DNA of 64,000 nt from positions 1 through 64,000 of the forward strand of contig JALZVT010000010.1 in the NCBI GenBank assembly GCA_023300545.1. The letters run 5' to 3'. Under the pieces are notes generated by a model. It saw only the letters and a program-made list of their open reading frames with translations. It was not told where the DNA came from and searched no databases. Source of the DNA: Pseudomonadales bacterium (GTDB taxonomy: Bacteria > Pseudomonadota > Gammaproteobacteria > Pseudomonadales > Azotimanducaceae). The position numbers and the translations under genes are program-made. Below are positions 18,613 through 27,528 of this stretch, piece by piece. Each line of letters opens with the position of its first letter. Positions within the stretch are counted from its first letter, which is position 1.

Positions 18613-20897
18613 TAATTTTTCTTACCTTTTTTCGATCTTGACGAACCGCCGGAGCGACCTTTGGATTTCTCAGAGCGCTTTGCGGCTTGGTAGTACTCTT
18701 GTGGAATCAGATCAAGCTTACCCTGGGGCGCTTGCACATCAGCCAGAACAACATCCATGGTGTCACCTAAACTATAGGTGCGACCCGATCGATCACCAAC
18801 CAGACTTAAACTCTGCGGCTGGTAGTTAAAGTAATCACTACCCAGACTCGAGATGTGCACCAACCCTTGTACATAGTAGCCATCGAGCTCGACAAACAAT
18901 CCAAAGTCTTGCACCCCAACAACAATGCCGGCAAAGGTCTCGCCAACTCTGGGCGCAACAAAGTCACACTTCAGCCAATTACTCACACTTCGTTCACAGT
19001 CTTCGGCTCGTCGCTCAGTGCTGCTCAAATGCTCACCGGCCTGCACCAGCTTATCCATGGTTTGCAGGGGCGCGCGCTTACCATGTACAAGCGCCTTGAT
19101 AACACGATGCACGATCAAATCGGGGTAACGACGAATTGGTGATGTGAAGTGCATGTAGTCCGTCAACGCCAGGCCAAAGTGGCCGCGATTTTCCGGTTGA
19201 TAGCGGGCCTGACTCATCGATCTGAGTATTAGTGAGTAGAGCAACCACGCATCTTCCCGACCCGCCAACGGCGCAAGCAAGGTAGCCAGCTCCTTAGGGT
19301 CACTGGGCACATCGCGAACCCGAAGTCCAACATAGGCCAGCGCATCGCGCATTACATCAGCCTTGCTCGCTTGCGGTGGCTCGTGCACCCGATAAAGTCC
19401 GTGGGCACCTTGGCTGCTGATGAATTTTGCGGCGCAGACATTTGCAGAAATCATGGCCTCTTCAATCAAGCGATGAGCGTCGTTACGCACAACCTCACGA
19501 ATTTCTTTGACCCGACCTTCATGCAGGCTTAACACACCGCTACGGGTCTCAAACTCAAGCGCGCCACGCTCTTCGCGCGCTTGCAGCAACGCATAAAACA
19601 CTTCATGTAGTTCATCGATGTTGGACTGGACGCCAGCAGCTGTTGCATCAGCTGTACGACCAGCCTTGCGGGCCTGGGCGTTGTCCTTATCGATGGGCAA
19701 CACCTCACTCTTGGTGTAGTAGTCATTGACCTCGGAGTAAGTGAGCCGGGCCCAAGAACAGATAACCGCGTCATAAAACTCAAAGCTGCTGATGCTGCCG
19801 TTATCCGTAATCTGCATATCGCACACCAACGACAGCCGCGGCTCGTTGGGGCGTAACGAACACAACCCGTTAGACAGCGACTCAGGCAGCATCGGAATCA
19901 CTCGATCTGGCAGATACACACTGTTACCGCGCTCATACGCATCGTTATCAAGCGCCGAGCCCGATTTCACATAGTGGGCAACATCGGCAATGGCAACGAT
20001 TAAGCGCCAGCCTCCGTCAACCATAGCCTCTGCATAGACCGCATCGTCAAAGTCGCGCGCATCAGCACCGTCGATAGTGACAAGTGGCAAGGCCTGCAAA
20101 TCTGTTCGGCTGTTAAATCGCCCGGGCTGCACAGCACTCGGCAACGCATCAGCAATAGCCAGACCCTCGAGCGAAAAATCTTCCGGAATACCGTTGCTCG
20201 CGATGAGCGTGACGGCCGCCGCATCAGCCACATCGCCACGACTGACCACGCCAGTGACATCGCCGCGCAAGCCAAATCGATCGCTGCCTGTCACGCGCAC
20301 CGAAACGCTATCGCCTTCGTTGATGTCAGCAGGCAACTCATCAAGTTGCACCTTGCCACGAAAGCCAGGACTGAGGCTGTCGACAACAGGACCGAAGCGT
20401 GACCGCACAACCGCCCCAATGATGGGATTAGAAGAGTGCTTGAGTACTTCAATCACTTGGGCCGTAACAGAGCCACCCGCCTGCTCAACAGCGAGGTAGG
20501 TCACTTCGTCACCCTCGCGCACTGGCGGCGTTGGGCGAGCGTGCTTATCTTTGTTTGGCGGCGTTAAAGGCAGCTCCTGCCCGGTCGCTGCCTGGTCGGC
20601 GCTGGCAGTCAGCCCACTCGCACCAAGCGGCCGGATCGCCAGTCGACTCGCCGTGCCAGCAGCTGCACCAACGACCAGGCCACGTGCCAGCTCACGAGAG
20701 CCGCCGCTGGCAGCCAGAAAATAGTTGCCGCCACGGTCTTGATCAATATCGCCATTGCGGACGAGGCCTCGCGCGACGTTGCGCAGCCGTTTGGTGTCCG
20801 GAAACTCATCTCGGAGCTCCGCCCAGGTCACAACGCCACCGGCGGCAGTGGCGTGCCGGACAAAGTTGGTTACCGTTGCGGCATTTATTGTTGTCAT
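18612..20897 (-). CDS. rnr: Ribonuclease R
   Basis: RNase R is a processive 3'-5' exoribonuclease that degrades structured RNA and takes part in tmRNA quality control. The 761-residue protein has an N-terminal helix-turn-helix-like domain, cold-shock domains, the RNB catalytic core with metal-binding aspartates (DGADARDFDDAVYAE) and FTSPIRRYPDLIVHR, a C-terminal S1 domain (GIVVGVQDFGLFVELDGYYV), and a Lys/Ser/Arg-rich tail. The ATG has no strong ribosome site; a hairpin lies 24 bases upstream. Confidence 0.95.
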   Translation of the reverse strand: MTTINAATVTNFVRHATAAGGVVTWAELRDEFPDTKRLRNVARGLVRNGDIDQDRGGNYFLAASGGSRELARGLVVGAAAGTASRLAIRPLGASGLTASADQAATGQELPLTPPNKDKHARPTPPVREGDEVTYLAVEQAGGSVTAQVIEVLKHSSNPIIGAVVRSRFGPVVDSLSPGFRGKVQLDELPADINEGDSVSVRVTGSDRFGLRGDVTGVVSRGDVADAAAVTLIASNGIPEDFSLEGLAIADALPSAVQPGRFNSRTDLQALPLVTIDGADARDFDDAVYAEAMVDGGWRLIVAIADVAHYVKSGSALDNDAYERGNSVYLPDRVIPMLPESLSNGLCSLRPNEPRLSLVCDMQITDNGSISSFEFYDAVICSWARLTYSEVNDYYTKSEVLPIDKDNAQARKAGRTADATAAGVQSNIDELHEVFYALLQAREERGALEFETRSGVLSLHEGRVKEIREVVRNDAHRLIEEAMISANVCAAKFISSQGAHGLYRVHEPPQASKADVMRDALAYVGLRVRDVPSDPKELATLLAPLAGREDAWLLYSLILRSMSQARYQPENRGHFGLALTDYMHFTSPIRRYPDLIVHRVIKALVHGKRAPLQTMDKLVQAGEHLSSTERRAEDCERSVSNWLKCDFVAPRVGETFAGIVVGVQDFGLFVELDGYYVQGLVHISSLGSDYFNYQPQSLSLVGDRSGRTYSLGDTMDVVLADVQAPQGKLDLIPQEYYQAAKRSEKSKGRSGGSSRSKKGKKN

Positions 20898-20920
20898 CTA
20901 TTAGAAAGAGCCTTATATCA

Positions 20921-20936
20921 GCCCCCTTACGGGGGC
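20921..20936 (-). repeat. Hairpin in the rnr leader
   Basis: A perfect six-pair GC stem with a four-base loop (GCCCCC-TTAC-GGGGGC on the plus strand) sits 24-39 bases upstream of the rnr start. It could mark the leader as a target for nuclease-mediated autoregulation or be a remnant terminator; no T-tract follows on either strand. Confidence 0.4.
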
Positions 20937-21004
20937 ATTGCGTCAATGATTATCGCCGGGGCACAACGCACCTGCAGCGAGATAAAAAATGTGCGCCGCG
21001 CAAA

Positions 21005-21033
21005 TTGACAGTAAAGAACGGCTTGAGTACTGT
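21005..21033 (+). promoter_or_regulatory. Sigma70 promoter of tRNA-Leu
   Basis: A consensus -35 (TTGACA, 21005-21010) is separated by 17 bases from TACTGT (21028-21033). A GC-rich discriminator follows before the tRNA at 21049, as is typical of stringently controlled stable-RNA promoters. Confidence 0.75.
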
Positions 21034-21048
21034 GCACCCCCGCTTCGT

Positions 21049-21135
21049 GCCGAGGTGGTGAAATTGGTAGACACGCTAGCTTCAGGTGCTAGTGGGGGCA
21101 ACCCCGTGGAGGTTCAAGTCCTCTTCTCGGCACCA
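21049..21135 (+). tRNA. tRNA-Leu (anticodon CAG)
   Basis: The 87-base gene folds as a class II tRNA. The acceptor stem GCCGAGG pairs with TCTCGGC, with discriminator A and an encoded CCA end. The D-arm contains GGTGAAATTGGTAGACAC, the anticodon stem CTAGC/GCTAG encloses TTCAGGT giving anticodon CAG, a long variable arm follows (TGGGGGCAACCCCG), and the T-loop is GGTTCAAGTCC. It decodes CUG. No terminator hairpin with a T-run is apparent in the 149 bases after it. Confidence 0.96.
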
Positions 21136-21284
21136 TTTAATTCTCCTAGCCGCGTCTCGGCGCCACGCGCACCCTACAGCAACCCCGCTGTGCGTTCGAT
21201 CTGTTCAAATAAATCTAACAAGTTAGTTACCAATTAACTGCCTGGTTTCACCCTTTATCGCCCGCATTTTGTCATCCTCAACTC

Positions 21285-22220
21285 ATGCGAGCAGAACCAG
21301 AACTCATGACCCACGCCCGGCCGCAGGATTACCACCTGCACTTCGCGCTGGAACACGCCCCCTTTAGTATCGAGGCGGACACTTCGTTGTTTGTGTTGTC
21401 ACCCAACCACGAAGAGGCGCTCGATAAACTCTATCGCGGGCTACAGGCGCGCAAGAGTTTCATGTTGATCACGGGGTCACCCGGCACCGGCAAAACCTTA
21501 TTACTACAAACGCTGCAAACACTATCAGCAGAGCGCTTTGACTATTTACGACTGCACGCTCAGGACCTAAACGAGAGTTCACTAAGCGCACTCTTACTCA
21601 TTGCAGCAGGGACAACGGCGAATGTAGGCCATAAAAACCAGACAACTCGAAACTTGGAGCTACGCACCTACCTGCAAAAAGCCCGCACAGATGGCCGCCG
21701 CATGGTCGTCGTTATCGATGACGCTCATGAGCTAACCGACGCTCAACTGCATGAGCTGAGGCAGTGGTCGAACCTAGACGATCACAATGGTCGGCTACTG
21801 CAGTTTCTGCTTGCTGGGCATAACAACCTTGCAGACCGACTGAATCAGCCAGCACTGGCCAATTTAAAACAACGCATTGGCACCCGCTTCAAATTGCCAG
21901 CCCTCAGCTTGCATGAAACCCAACGCTACATTGCCCACCGCTGCCTGCTTGCAGGGGCATCAGAACCGATATTTGATCGGACCGTCATCATCCGCATCTA
22001 TTCCCTGACCCGCGGTTTGCCGCGAATGATAAATACCGTGTCAGATGCGCTGTTGTTACAGGCTTTTTTACGCAATAACCGTCAGGTTGATATGGAAGAT
22101 ATTCGATTGGTCAGCCGCGATCTCGACCTGGACTACGCCCCTATTGTTGATCGCCCCGAACGACCGGAGCCGCCACCCGCCAGGGCCCAAAGCAAGAATT
22201 CTGCAGGCACGGACCAATGA
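21285..22220 (+). CDS. ExeA/GspA-like AAA ATPase
   Basis: This 311-residue P-loop ATPase has Walker A GSPGTGKT (about 64-71), Walker B MVVVIDDAHEL (about 144-154) and the family N-terminus (HFALEHAPFSIEADTSLFVL). The C-terminal winged part (SLHETQRYIAHRCLLAGAS; GLPRMINTVSDALLL) is that of ExeA-type general-secretion ATPases and related transposition/DamX-region ATPases. A second ATG at 21306 is an equally plausible start. No secretin genes are nearby, and the peptidoglycan-binding domain of true ExeA is absent, so the role is open. Confidence 0.8.
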   Translation: MRAEPELMTHARPQDYHLHFALEHAPFSIEADTSLFVLSPNHEEALDKLYRGLQARKSFMLITGSPGTGKTLLLQTLQTLSAERFDYLRLHAQDLNESSLSALLLIAAGTTANVGHKNQTTRNLELRTYLQKARTDGRRMVVVIDDAHELTDAQLHELRQWSNLDDHNGRLLQFLLAGHNNLADRLNQPALANLKQRIGTRFKLPALSLHETQRYIAHRCLLAGASEPIFDRTVIIRIYSLTRGLPRMINTVSDALLLQAFLRNNRQVDMEDIRLVSRDLDLDYAPIVDRPERPEPPPARAQSKNSAGTDQ

Positions 22221-22380
22221 TCAGGGCCGGCAAACCGCCGCGCCCAACCCTCAAACAGGTGTATAAATCGTGCTTGTGGGACAACCAGGTAACGTTAGGC
22301 CTACAAAGCGCTACGAATTTATTACGCAGTTTTGTTAACATATATCCAAGATTCGGACTTGGCCTGCAGGCGGCCGCAAC

Positions 22381-23481
22381 ATGAACCTAGAAACCTTTAA
22401 AGCACGAGCACGACGCAAGCTGGCGTTGCCTGGCCGCAACGCCGAGACGTCTGCCGAGCCCGTGCAAACACCAGCGGCATCGCAGCCTCAGGCCAATAGC
22501 ATGACACCACCCAAAGCTCCCGACAGTACGCCGCAGCAAACCGCCCAGCCTGGTGCCGACCGATTTGCCGCGGCGCTAACCTACGCCGCTCAAACTGATG
22601 CGACGGCTCAGGCTGCTTCCACGCTTACGCCATCCCCCGCGAGCCTGCAATCAATCACAGGCTCACCTGCAAGCGGCCCGTCATCGAGCGATACCCAACT
22701 CGCCCATCTGCGCTCACTGCTGCTCGGCAACGAACACCAGTCCCAGCAAGATCAGGTTGATTCGGTATATCGGCGCACGCAATCAGGCTTAAACGTACTG
22801 CGTCGCGACATGGAGGCTCGACTCACCGACCTGTCGGACTACGTCGAACAACTGGAACAGTCACTGCTAAACGGCATCGAACAGCAAAGCAGCGCGCTGC
22901 CTGATGACGCTGCTCAAACTTTGGCAAACCACGAACAACGCCTAGACCTACTGGACGCTCGCGTTACCGATCTGCTCAACAACACGACGGCCAGTTTTGA
23001 TGAGCAACGTGCTGCAGACCGGGATAGCCTAGAGGCCAAGCTCACTGCTATCACCACTCGCAGCGATCGCATGCTAAACGCTGTCAGCGAGCGACTTGAG
23101 AGCTCCATCGGCAACATGCAAACCGCAATCACGACGCAACTATCGACTCAGTCTAACAACGCACTTACCGAATCTGCAGAGACCGTCAGCGGTCTGCGCT
23201 CGCAGCTGGAAACCTTGATAGACGACAGAGTCCGCACCTTCAATGGCGAACAAACCTCAAGCATGTCCGAATTGCGCAGCGCGATGCTCAAACACACGGG
23301 TAGCATCAAGAGTGAACTGCAACAACAAACCAAAGAGCAAGGCGAACAGCTTGCCGCCCACCGAGACGCGCTGGAGACACAGTTCAACAGCGCCATCAAG
23401 ACGCTCAATGGCAACAAGGTCAGTCACAAAGAACTCAGCCAACTGCTGTCTCGACTCGCTGATCGTATAAAGCAGCTCTAG
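22381..23481 (+). CDS. Long coiled-coil protein of unknown function
   Basis: I do not recognise a characterised family. The 366-residue protein has a short basic start (LETFKARARRKLALPGRN), a disordered Ala/Pro/Gln/Ser-rich stretch to about 100, and a compact motif HLRSLLLGNEHQSQQDQVDS. Continuous coiled coil follows to about 340, and the end is VSHKELSQLLSRLADRIKQL. The LRSLLLG motif and the closing ELSQLLSRLADRI helix seem conserved in other gammaproteobacterial coiled-coil/OmpA-type proteins, from memory. No signal peptide is seen. It lies between the ExeA-like ATPase and the aspartic protease, same strand. Confidence 0.65.
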   Translation: MNLETFKARARRKLALPGRNAETSAEPVQTPAASQPQANSMTPPKAPDSTPQQTAQPGADRFAAALTYAAQTDATAQAASTLTPSPASLQSITGSPASGPSSSDTQLAHLRSLLLGNEHQSQQDQVDSVYRRTQSGLNVLRRDMEARLTDLSDYVEQLEQSLLNGIEQQSSALPDDAAQTLANHEQRLDLLDARVTDLLNNTTASFDEQRAADRDSLEAKLTAITTRSDRMLNAVSERLESSIGNMQTAITTQLSTQSNNALTESAETVSGLRSQLETLIDDRVRTFNGEQTSSMSELRSAMLKHTGSIKSELQQQTKEQGEQLAAHRDALETQFNSAIKTLNGNKVSHKELSQLLSRLADRIKQL

Positions 23482-23582
23482 CTGCCGAGCGGTCTGCCCA
23501 GCGTTCTGGTTTGACAGGCACTTAATCGCCGCCGCGCAATCGGGCATGATGCCCACTCCACTTGTTTACGAGCACCCGCGAC

Positions 23583-24680
23583 ATGACTCAAAGCGTGCGA
23601 CTGGCGGCACTGCTAATACTGATCAGTCTATCTTTGTGGCTCGGCTTTCTACTGGGCAAAGGCAGCACTGAACCTAGCCCCACACCACCAATCCAAGTGA
23701 CCAGCGCACCTGCGGAAACCACCGAGCGACAGGTTACGGTGGCCGCGACGCAACCGGCAGATGCGTACACCCGGGTTCGTGCACTCAACCAGCGCATCGA
23801 GTTTCTCGGCGCCCAAACCGACGGCCGCATCATCAGTCGTGAGCGCACACAGCTGTTGAATGATATTGCTATCGAACTGAATAGCTCGGACGGCAGACTG
23901 TTTGTCGACAGCATCCGTTACTACAACCAGCTAATGCCGCACGACGGGGCAGGCCTGCTACTCGAATCTCACTATCACAGCAGCAACAAACAATGGCAGG
24001 AGGCGATGGTTCCACTAATGGCCGCTGCCGAGTTCCCTGAATCCAACGAACAGCTGGAACAGATACGAGCGAGCCAGGCGCAACTGATCGAGAAGATCTA
24101 TGCCGATTTTACCGAGCGCGACGACTGGCTGGGTTTGTCAGAGTACTTTGAAGCGCTATTGTTGCGGGACCCCAACTACGACCGCATTCGCCTATGGCTC
24201 GCGAACGGCCACGCACAGGCGGGCGATCTAGACGCCGCGATTCGAACGCTGGATAACACTGGCACCCAAGGCGTATCGCAGCAAGAAATTAACGAGTTGC
24301 GCGACACACTGTTACGCAGCGATATCGAAACTGTCAGGTTTCGGGATGAAGGGGGCGCACTGGTTGCCCGCGCGACAATCAACGCCACAGCGATCGAACT
24401 ATTAGTCGATACCGGCGCAACCACAACGGCGCTCGCCACCAACACGCTACGCCGACTGGGCGCATACCCGATAAACGAAAGTGCCCAGGTTCAAACGGCA
24501 TCAGGGCGCATCACGGCACAGCTGTACCGAGTGCCCGAACTGATCGTAGAGAATACGCGCTTTCGTGACCTCACCGTGCTCGCACTCGACAATCCGCCAG
24601 CACGCTGGGACGGCCTGCTGGGTATGGATTTGCTGCGCGAGATGAACGTCGATCTGTCTGGACAACTCGATAGCAAGTAA
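23583..24680 (+). CDS. Membrane-anchored retroviral-type aspartic protease-like protein
   Basis: This 365-residue protein has an N-terminal membrane anchor (LAALLILISLSLWLGFLLGK), a long helical, TPR-like periplasmic middle part (about 60-245), and a C-terminal clan AA protease domain. The active-site motif is LLVDTGATTTALATNTLRRL with Asp276. The hydrophobic-hydrophobic-Gly flap partner is GLLGMDLLREMNVD. Bacterial members of this family work as single-domain homodimers. The ATG at 23583 is preferred to a TTG seven codons upstream. Its substrate is unknown. Confidence 0.82.
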   Translation: MTQSVRLAALLILISLSLWLGFLLGKGSTEPSPTPPIQVTSAPAETTERQVTVAATQPADAYTRVRALNQRIEFLGAQTDGRIISRERTQLLNDIAIELNSSDGRLFVDSIRYYNQLMPHDGAGLLLESHYHSSNKQWQEAMVPLMAAAEFPESNEQLEQIRASQAQLIEKIYADFTERDDWLGLSEYFEALLLRDPNYDRIRLWLANGHAQAGDLDAAIRTLDNTGTQGVSQQEINELRDTLLRSDIETVRFRDEGGALVARATINATAIELLVDTGATTTALATNTLRRLGAYPINESAQVQTASGRITAQLYRVPELIVENTRFRDLTVLALDNPPARWDGLLGMDLLREMNVDLSGQLDSK

Positions 24681-24758
24681 CGCGGCGAGCCTCACTAGCG
24701 GGCTATACTCGCGCGCTAACCAAACAATCGCCGGATAGCGGCACACAAGAGCACTTTA

Positions 24759-26012
24759 ATGTTAAACGCTGGTTTGTTCGCGAACACCGCGCCGCTCTCC
24801 ATGAGCGCAGCAGGTATACCTGCTATTACACCTACAGCTACACCTAGTACAGCAGGCGCGGCAATGTCGCCCTCGCCGCCCCCAAGCCTAAGCCCGCTGG
24901 GTGAGCAGCTGCCCGAGTTTATCGATTACCTGCCCGCACAACTGCAACCGGCGTGGGACACCATCGCGCAATACCCCGTACTGCAAGGGCTAATTATTGC
25001 GGTTCTGTTTTTTGCGCTAGCTCACATCGTACGCAGTCTTATTGTTCGCAACATGGCCAAGCTCGCCAGCAAATCAGCTACTACGCTTGACGATGAGATC
25101 ATTCGACACCTGCGCAAGCCGCTGTTCTACACCATTTTCCTGTTTGGGCTCAGTCTTGCTGCAGACGCCTCGAAGTTGCCTGCAGGTACTGACTTTGTCA
25201 TCAACGGTCTAGTCTCGCTGATCATCATCAATTGGATCGGCGCACTGATGAACATCAGCAGCATTTTGCTGCACGCCCTGGGTAATCAGGAGGCGCGCTT
25301 TCACATCATCGAAGAGCGCACCATCCCCATTCTTGATCTGGTCTTCAAATTACTGATTTTGTTAGTGGGCAGTTACGTACTGCTGGTGGTGTGGGGTATT
25401 AACCCAGTGGGTTGGCTCGCAAGCGCAGGCATCGTCGGCATTGCCTTGGGCTTCGCGGCAAAAGACACGCTGGCAAATTTGTTCTCCGGGTTTTTCATTC
25501 TCGCGGATTCGCCGTATCAGCTCGGTGATTACGTCAACCTCGACAGCGGCGAACGGGGCATGGTCACTCACATCGGTATGCGCAGCACGCGGTTGCTCAC
25601 CCGCGACGATGTAGAAATCACAATGCCCAATGCCGTCATCGCCAATTCGAAAATCATCAATGAGTCTGGCGGTCCGCACACCAAAATGCGCGTACGTCTG
25701 GATGTTGGGGCCGCTTATGGATCTGACGTCGACCAGGTGTGCGAGGTGCTGCAGCAGGTTTCTGAAAACCACAAAGATATTCTTGGCTCACCGGCACCAC
25801 GGGTTCGAATGCGCGCCTTTGGCCCCTCAAGCCTCGACTTTCAGCTAATGGGCTGGATCAGTCGCCCCGAAGATCGGGGACGGGTATTGCATGAGCTATA
25901 CATGGCCACCTACAAGGCGTTCGCCAGCGCCGGTATCGAAATTCCTTACACCAAAACCGACGTCTATATCAAAGAGATGCCCGGGGTGACGGCTCCCAAG
26001 CACCCCGACTAG
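24759..26012 (+). CDS. Small-conductance mechanosensitive channel, MscS family
   Basis: MscS channels open under membrane tension to release solutes during hypo-osmotic shock. The 417-residue protein has a disordered Pro/Ala/Thr-rich N-terminus (1-70) and membrane helices near 73-97, 121-140, 145-175 and 190-212. The pore helix TM3 (about 218-248, GIVGIALGFAAKDTLANLFS) is followed by the MscS beta domain (YQLGDYVNLDSGERGMVTHI) and a C-terminal alpha/beta domain. It follows the aspartic protease gene by 78 bases and ends overlapping the stop of the convergent COQ4-like gene. Confidence 0.93.
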   Translation: MLNAGLFANTAPLSMSAAGIPAITPTATPSTAGAAMSPSPPPSLSPLGEQLPEFIDYLPAQLQPAWDTIAQYPVLQGLIIAVLFFALAHIVRSLIVRNMAKLASKSATTLDDEIIRHLRKPLFYTIFLFGLSLAADASKLPAGTDFVINGLVSLIIINWIGALMNISSILLHALGNQEARFHIIEERTIPILDLVFKLLILLVGSYVLLVVWGINPVGWLASAGIVGIALGFAAKDTLANLFSGFFILADSPYQLGDYVNLDSGERGMVTHIGMRSTRLLTRDDVEITMPNAVIANSKIINESGGPHTKMRVRLDVGAAYGSDVDQVCEVLQQVSENHKDILGSPAPRVRMRAFGPSSLDFQLMGWISRPEDRGRVLHELYMATYKAFASAGIEIPYTKTDVYIKEMPGVTAPKHPD

Positions 26013-26791
26013 GCGGCAGCTACGGTGGCCGAAGCGAGCAGACGAGTGTAATGCTCTGGCTTTACCAAGCGCAGTCGCTCGCGAACCACGGAGATCGGCT
26101 CAGCAAGCAGAGCCTCCCAATCCTGGCCAGGCAACCAGGCCGCGCGCTTGCCATCTCGCCAAGCACGAAAGACAGCGCCAAAAACTCCACGGCCATAATA
26201 CTGAGATAACTTGTAGCTACCGACTAACGCCATAGCACCTATGCCGCGATTACGGGTTTGCGCGTAGGTGAACGCAAGCAAGCACACCTCACCCAACTCA
26301 TCACGGCCGTAATCGACCAGCGTGTGCCAGAGATCGTGCTGATCTCGCAGACGCTCCCCATACAACCTGTGATCAGCGCTCTCGTACCTTTCAAACCCTT
26401 CACTCGCATCAACCAGTCCATCAGCCGTGATGTTGCCCTCTCGAGTGAAGGCGAGATAGCAGTCTGCCAGGCTCTCCTGAGTGTGCTGTTCCAACGCACT
26501 ACGATCCATCAAGGTCGTCAGCAGCACTCGTCGTTCGCTGAGCACTCGTCGACCGGTAGGAATTCGCGAAAACCGTTGCAGACCCTTGCTAAGCGACGGA
26601 CCAGACAGCGCGCGGATCACGTTGAACACCTCCTCAGTGCGTTCAGGGTCCGCAACCAGCCGGCGTAGCGCCTTTAGTGCGGCGCGTGGCTGCATTCGCT
26701 GGACTGGTGCCCAGACCTCTTCTGGACCAGAGGCTGCGTCTGTTGCTGCGGTATTCAAAGAAGAATGGGAGGAAGAAGGGGCTGCGGTCAC
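26009..26791 (-). CDS. COQ4-family protein (ubiquinone biosynthesis type)
   Basis: COQ4 acts in ubiquinone synthesis and in eukaryotes has been linked to oxidative removal of the C1 carboxylate. The 260-residue protein carries the family metal motif HDxxH-x11-E (His152, Asp153, His156, Glu168; DQHDLWHTLVDYGRDELGEV) and the C-terminal signature around KRAAWLPGQDWEALLAEP. The GTG start has a strong AGGAG site and sits about 28 bases after the predicted transcript start. It is divergent from a TetR regulator and a second COQ4-like gene. Confidence 0.85.
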   Translation of the reverse strand: MTAAPSSSHSSLNTAATDAASGPEEVWAPVQRMQPRAALKALRRLVADPERTEEVFNVIRALSGPSLSKGLQRFSRIPTGRRVLSERRVLLTTLMDRSALEQHTQESLADCYLAFTREGNITADGLVDASEGFERYESADHRLYGERLRDQHDLWHTLVDYGRDELGEVCLLAFTYAQTRNRGIGAMALVGSYKLSQYYGRGVFGAVFRAWRDGKRAAWLPGQDWEALLAEPISVVRERLRLVKPEHYTRLLASATVAAA

Positions 26792-26826
26792 AAAAAACTC
26801 CTGCTGACATCGGTGTTAGTAAAGCC

Positions 26827-26854
26827 ACTGTACCGCTATCTACATTGGTGTCAA
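26827..26854 (-). promoter_or_regulatory. Sigma70 promoter of the COQ4-like gene
   Basis: On the minus strand TTGACA (26849-26854) and TACAGT (26827-26832) are 16 bases apart. The site lies in the 107-base divergent gap shared with the TetR gene, so the regulator's operator may overlap it; no convincing TetR palindrome could be picked by eye. Confidence 0.6.
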
Positions 26855-26898
26855 TAAGGAATTAGTGGGATAGTACCTGTTTTGGAACTCTGTCCGCT

Positions 26899-27528
26899 TT
26901 GACCACCACTCGAACCACCTCCGCTGGCAGCCGCACGGCCGCCAAACCGCGCAAGCGGCGCACTCCCGAAGAAGCCCGGAGCGTCATTCTTGACGCCGCA
27001 GAGGCGCGACTGCAAAAACTGGGACTGGAAGGACTCAACGTTGTTGGCGTCGCGGAAGACGCGGGGCTTTCCCACGCCAGCGTCATCCACCATTTTGGCA
27101 ACACAGCAGGCATGCGCCAAGCTCTGGGAGAACGCATGACCCAGGCACTGCTCAGTGATCTTGTTGGCGCCCTCAAAAGCGATACGCAGCCGCAGAAAAT
27201 TCTGGCCGCCGTGTTTCACGCCATGGTGGGAGGCGGCCACGCTAAATTATTGGCGTGGCGAGCCCTGAACGACAGTGATTCCGAATTACCTGACGAAGCG
27301 GTACAACGCCTGTTCAAAGAACTCATCCGTCGCACAGGTGAACGCTTTGGACAACAAGACGCGACCTTGATCCGCAACAACCTGCTGTTGATCGCGAGCT
27401 CAGCGATCGGTCTGGGCATTTCCGGCAACGCACTGCCTGCGTTGCTGGGCGTTGATGAAATTGATAACAACGAGTTTGCCGACTGGCTGGCGCACTTGCT
27501 GCTCGACGACGACAAAACATGCACTTAA
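26899..27528 (+). CDS. TetR-family transcriptional regulator
   Basis: The 209-residue protein has a disordered basic start and then a TetR helix-turn-helix (RSVILDAAEARLQKLGLEGL; VAEDAGLSHASVIHHFGNTA), followed by a helical ligand domain. The start is a TTG; no in-frame ATG exists before the DNA-binding domain. It overlaps the next, COQ4-like gene by 10 bases and is divergent from another COQ4-like gene, so both are its likely targets. The ligand is unknown. Confidence 0.88.
   Translation: MTTTRTTSAGSRTAAKPRKRRTPEEARSVILDAAEARLQKLGLEGLNVVGVAEDAGLSHASVIHHFGNTAGMRQALGERMTQALLSDLVGALKSDTQPQKILAAVFHAMVGGGHAKLLAWRALNDSDSELPDEAVQRLFKELIRRTGERFGQQDATLIRNNLLLIASSAIGLGISGNALPALLGVDEIDNNEFADWLAHLLLDDDKTCT

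Noticed and set aside
20531-21237. Plus-strand open frames over the rnr start and tRNA-Leu
   Set aside because: They run antisense to rnr or across the tRNA gene, have no family-like sequence and no ribosome site.
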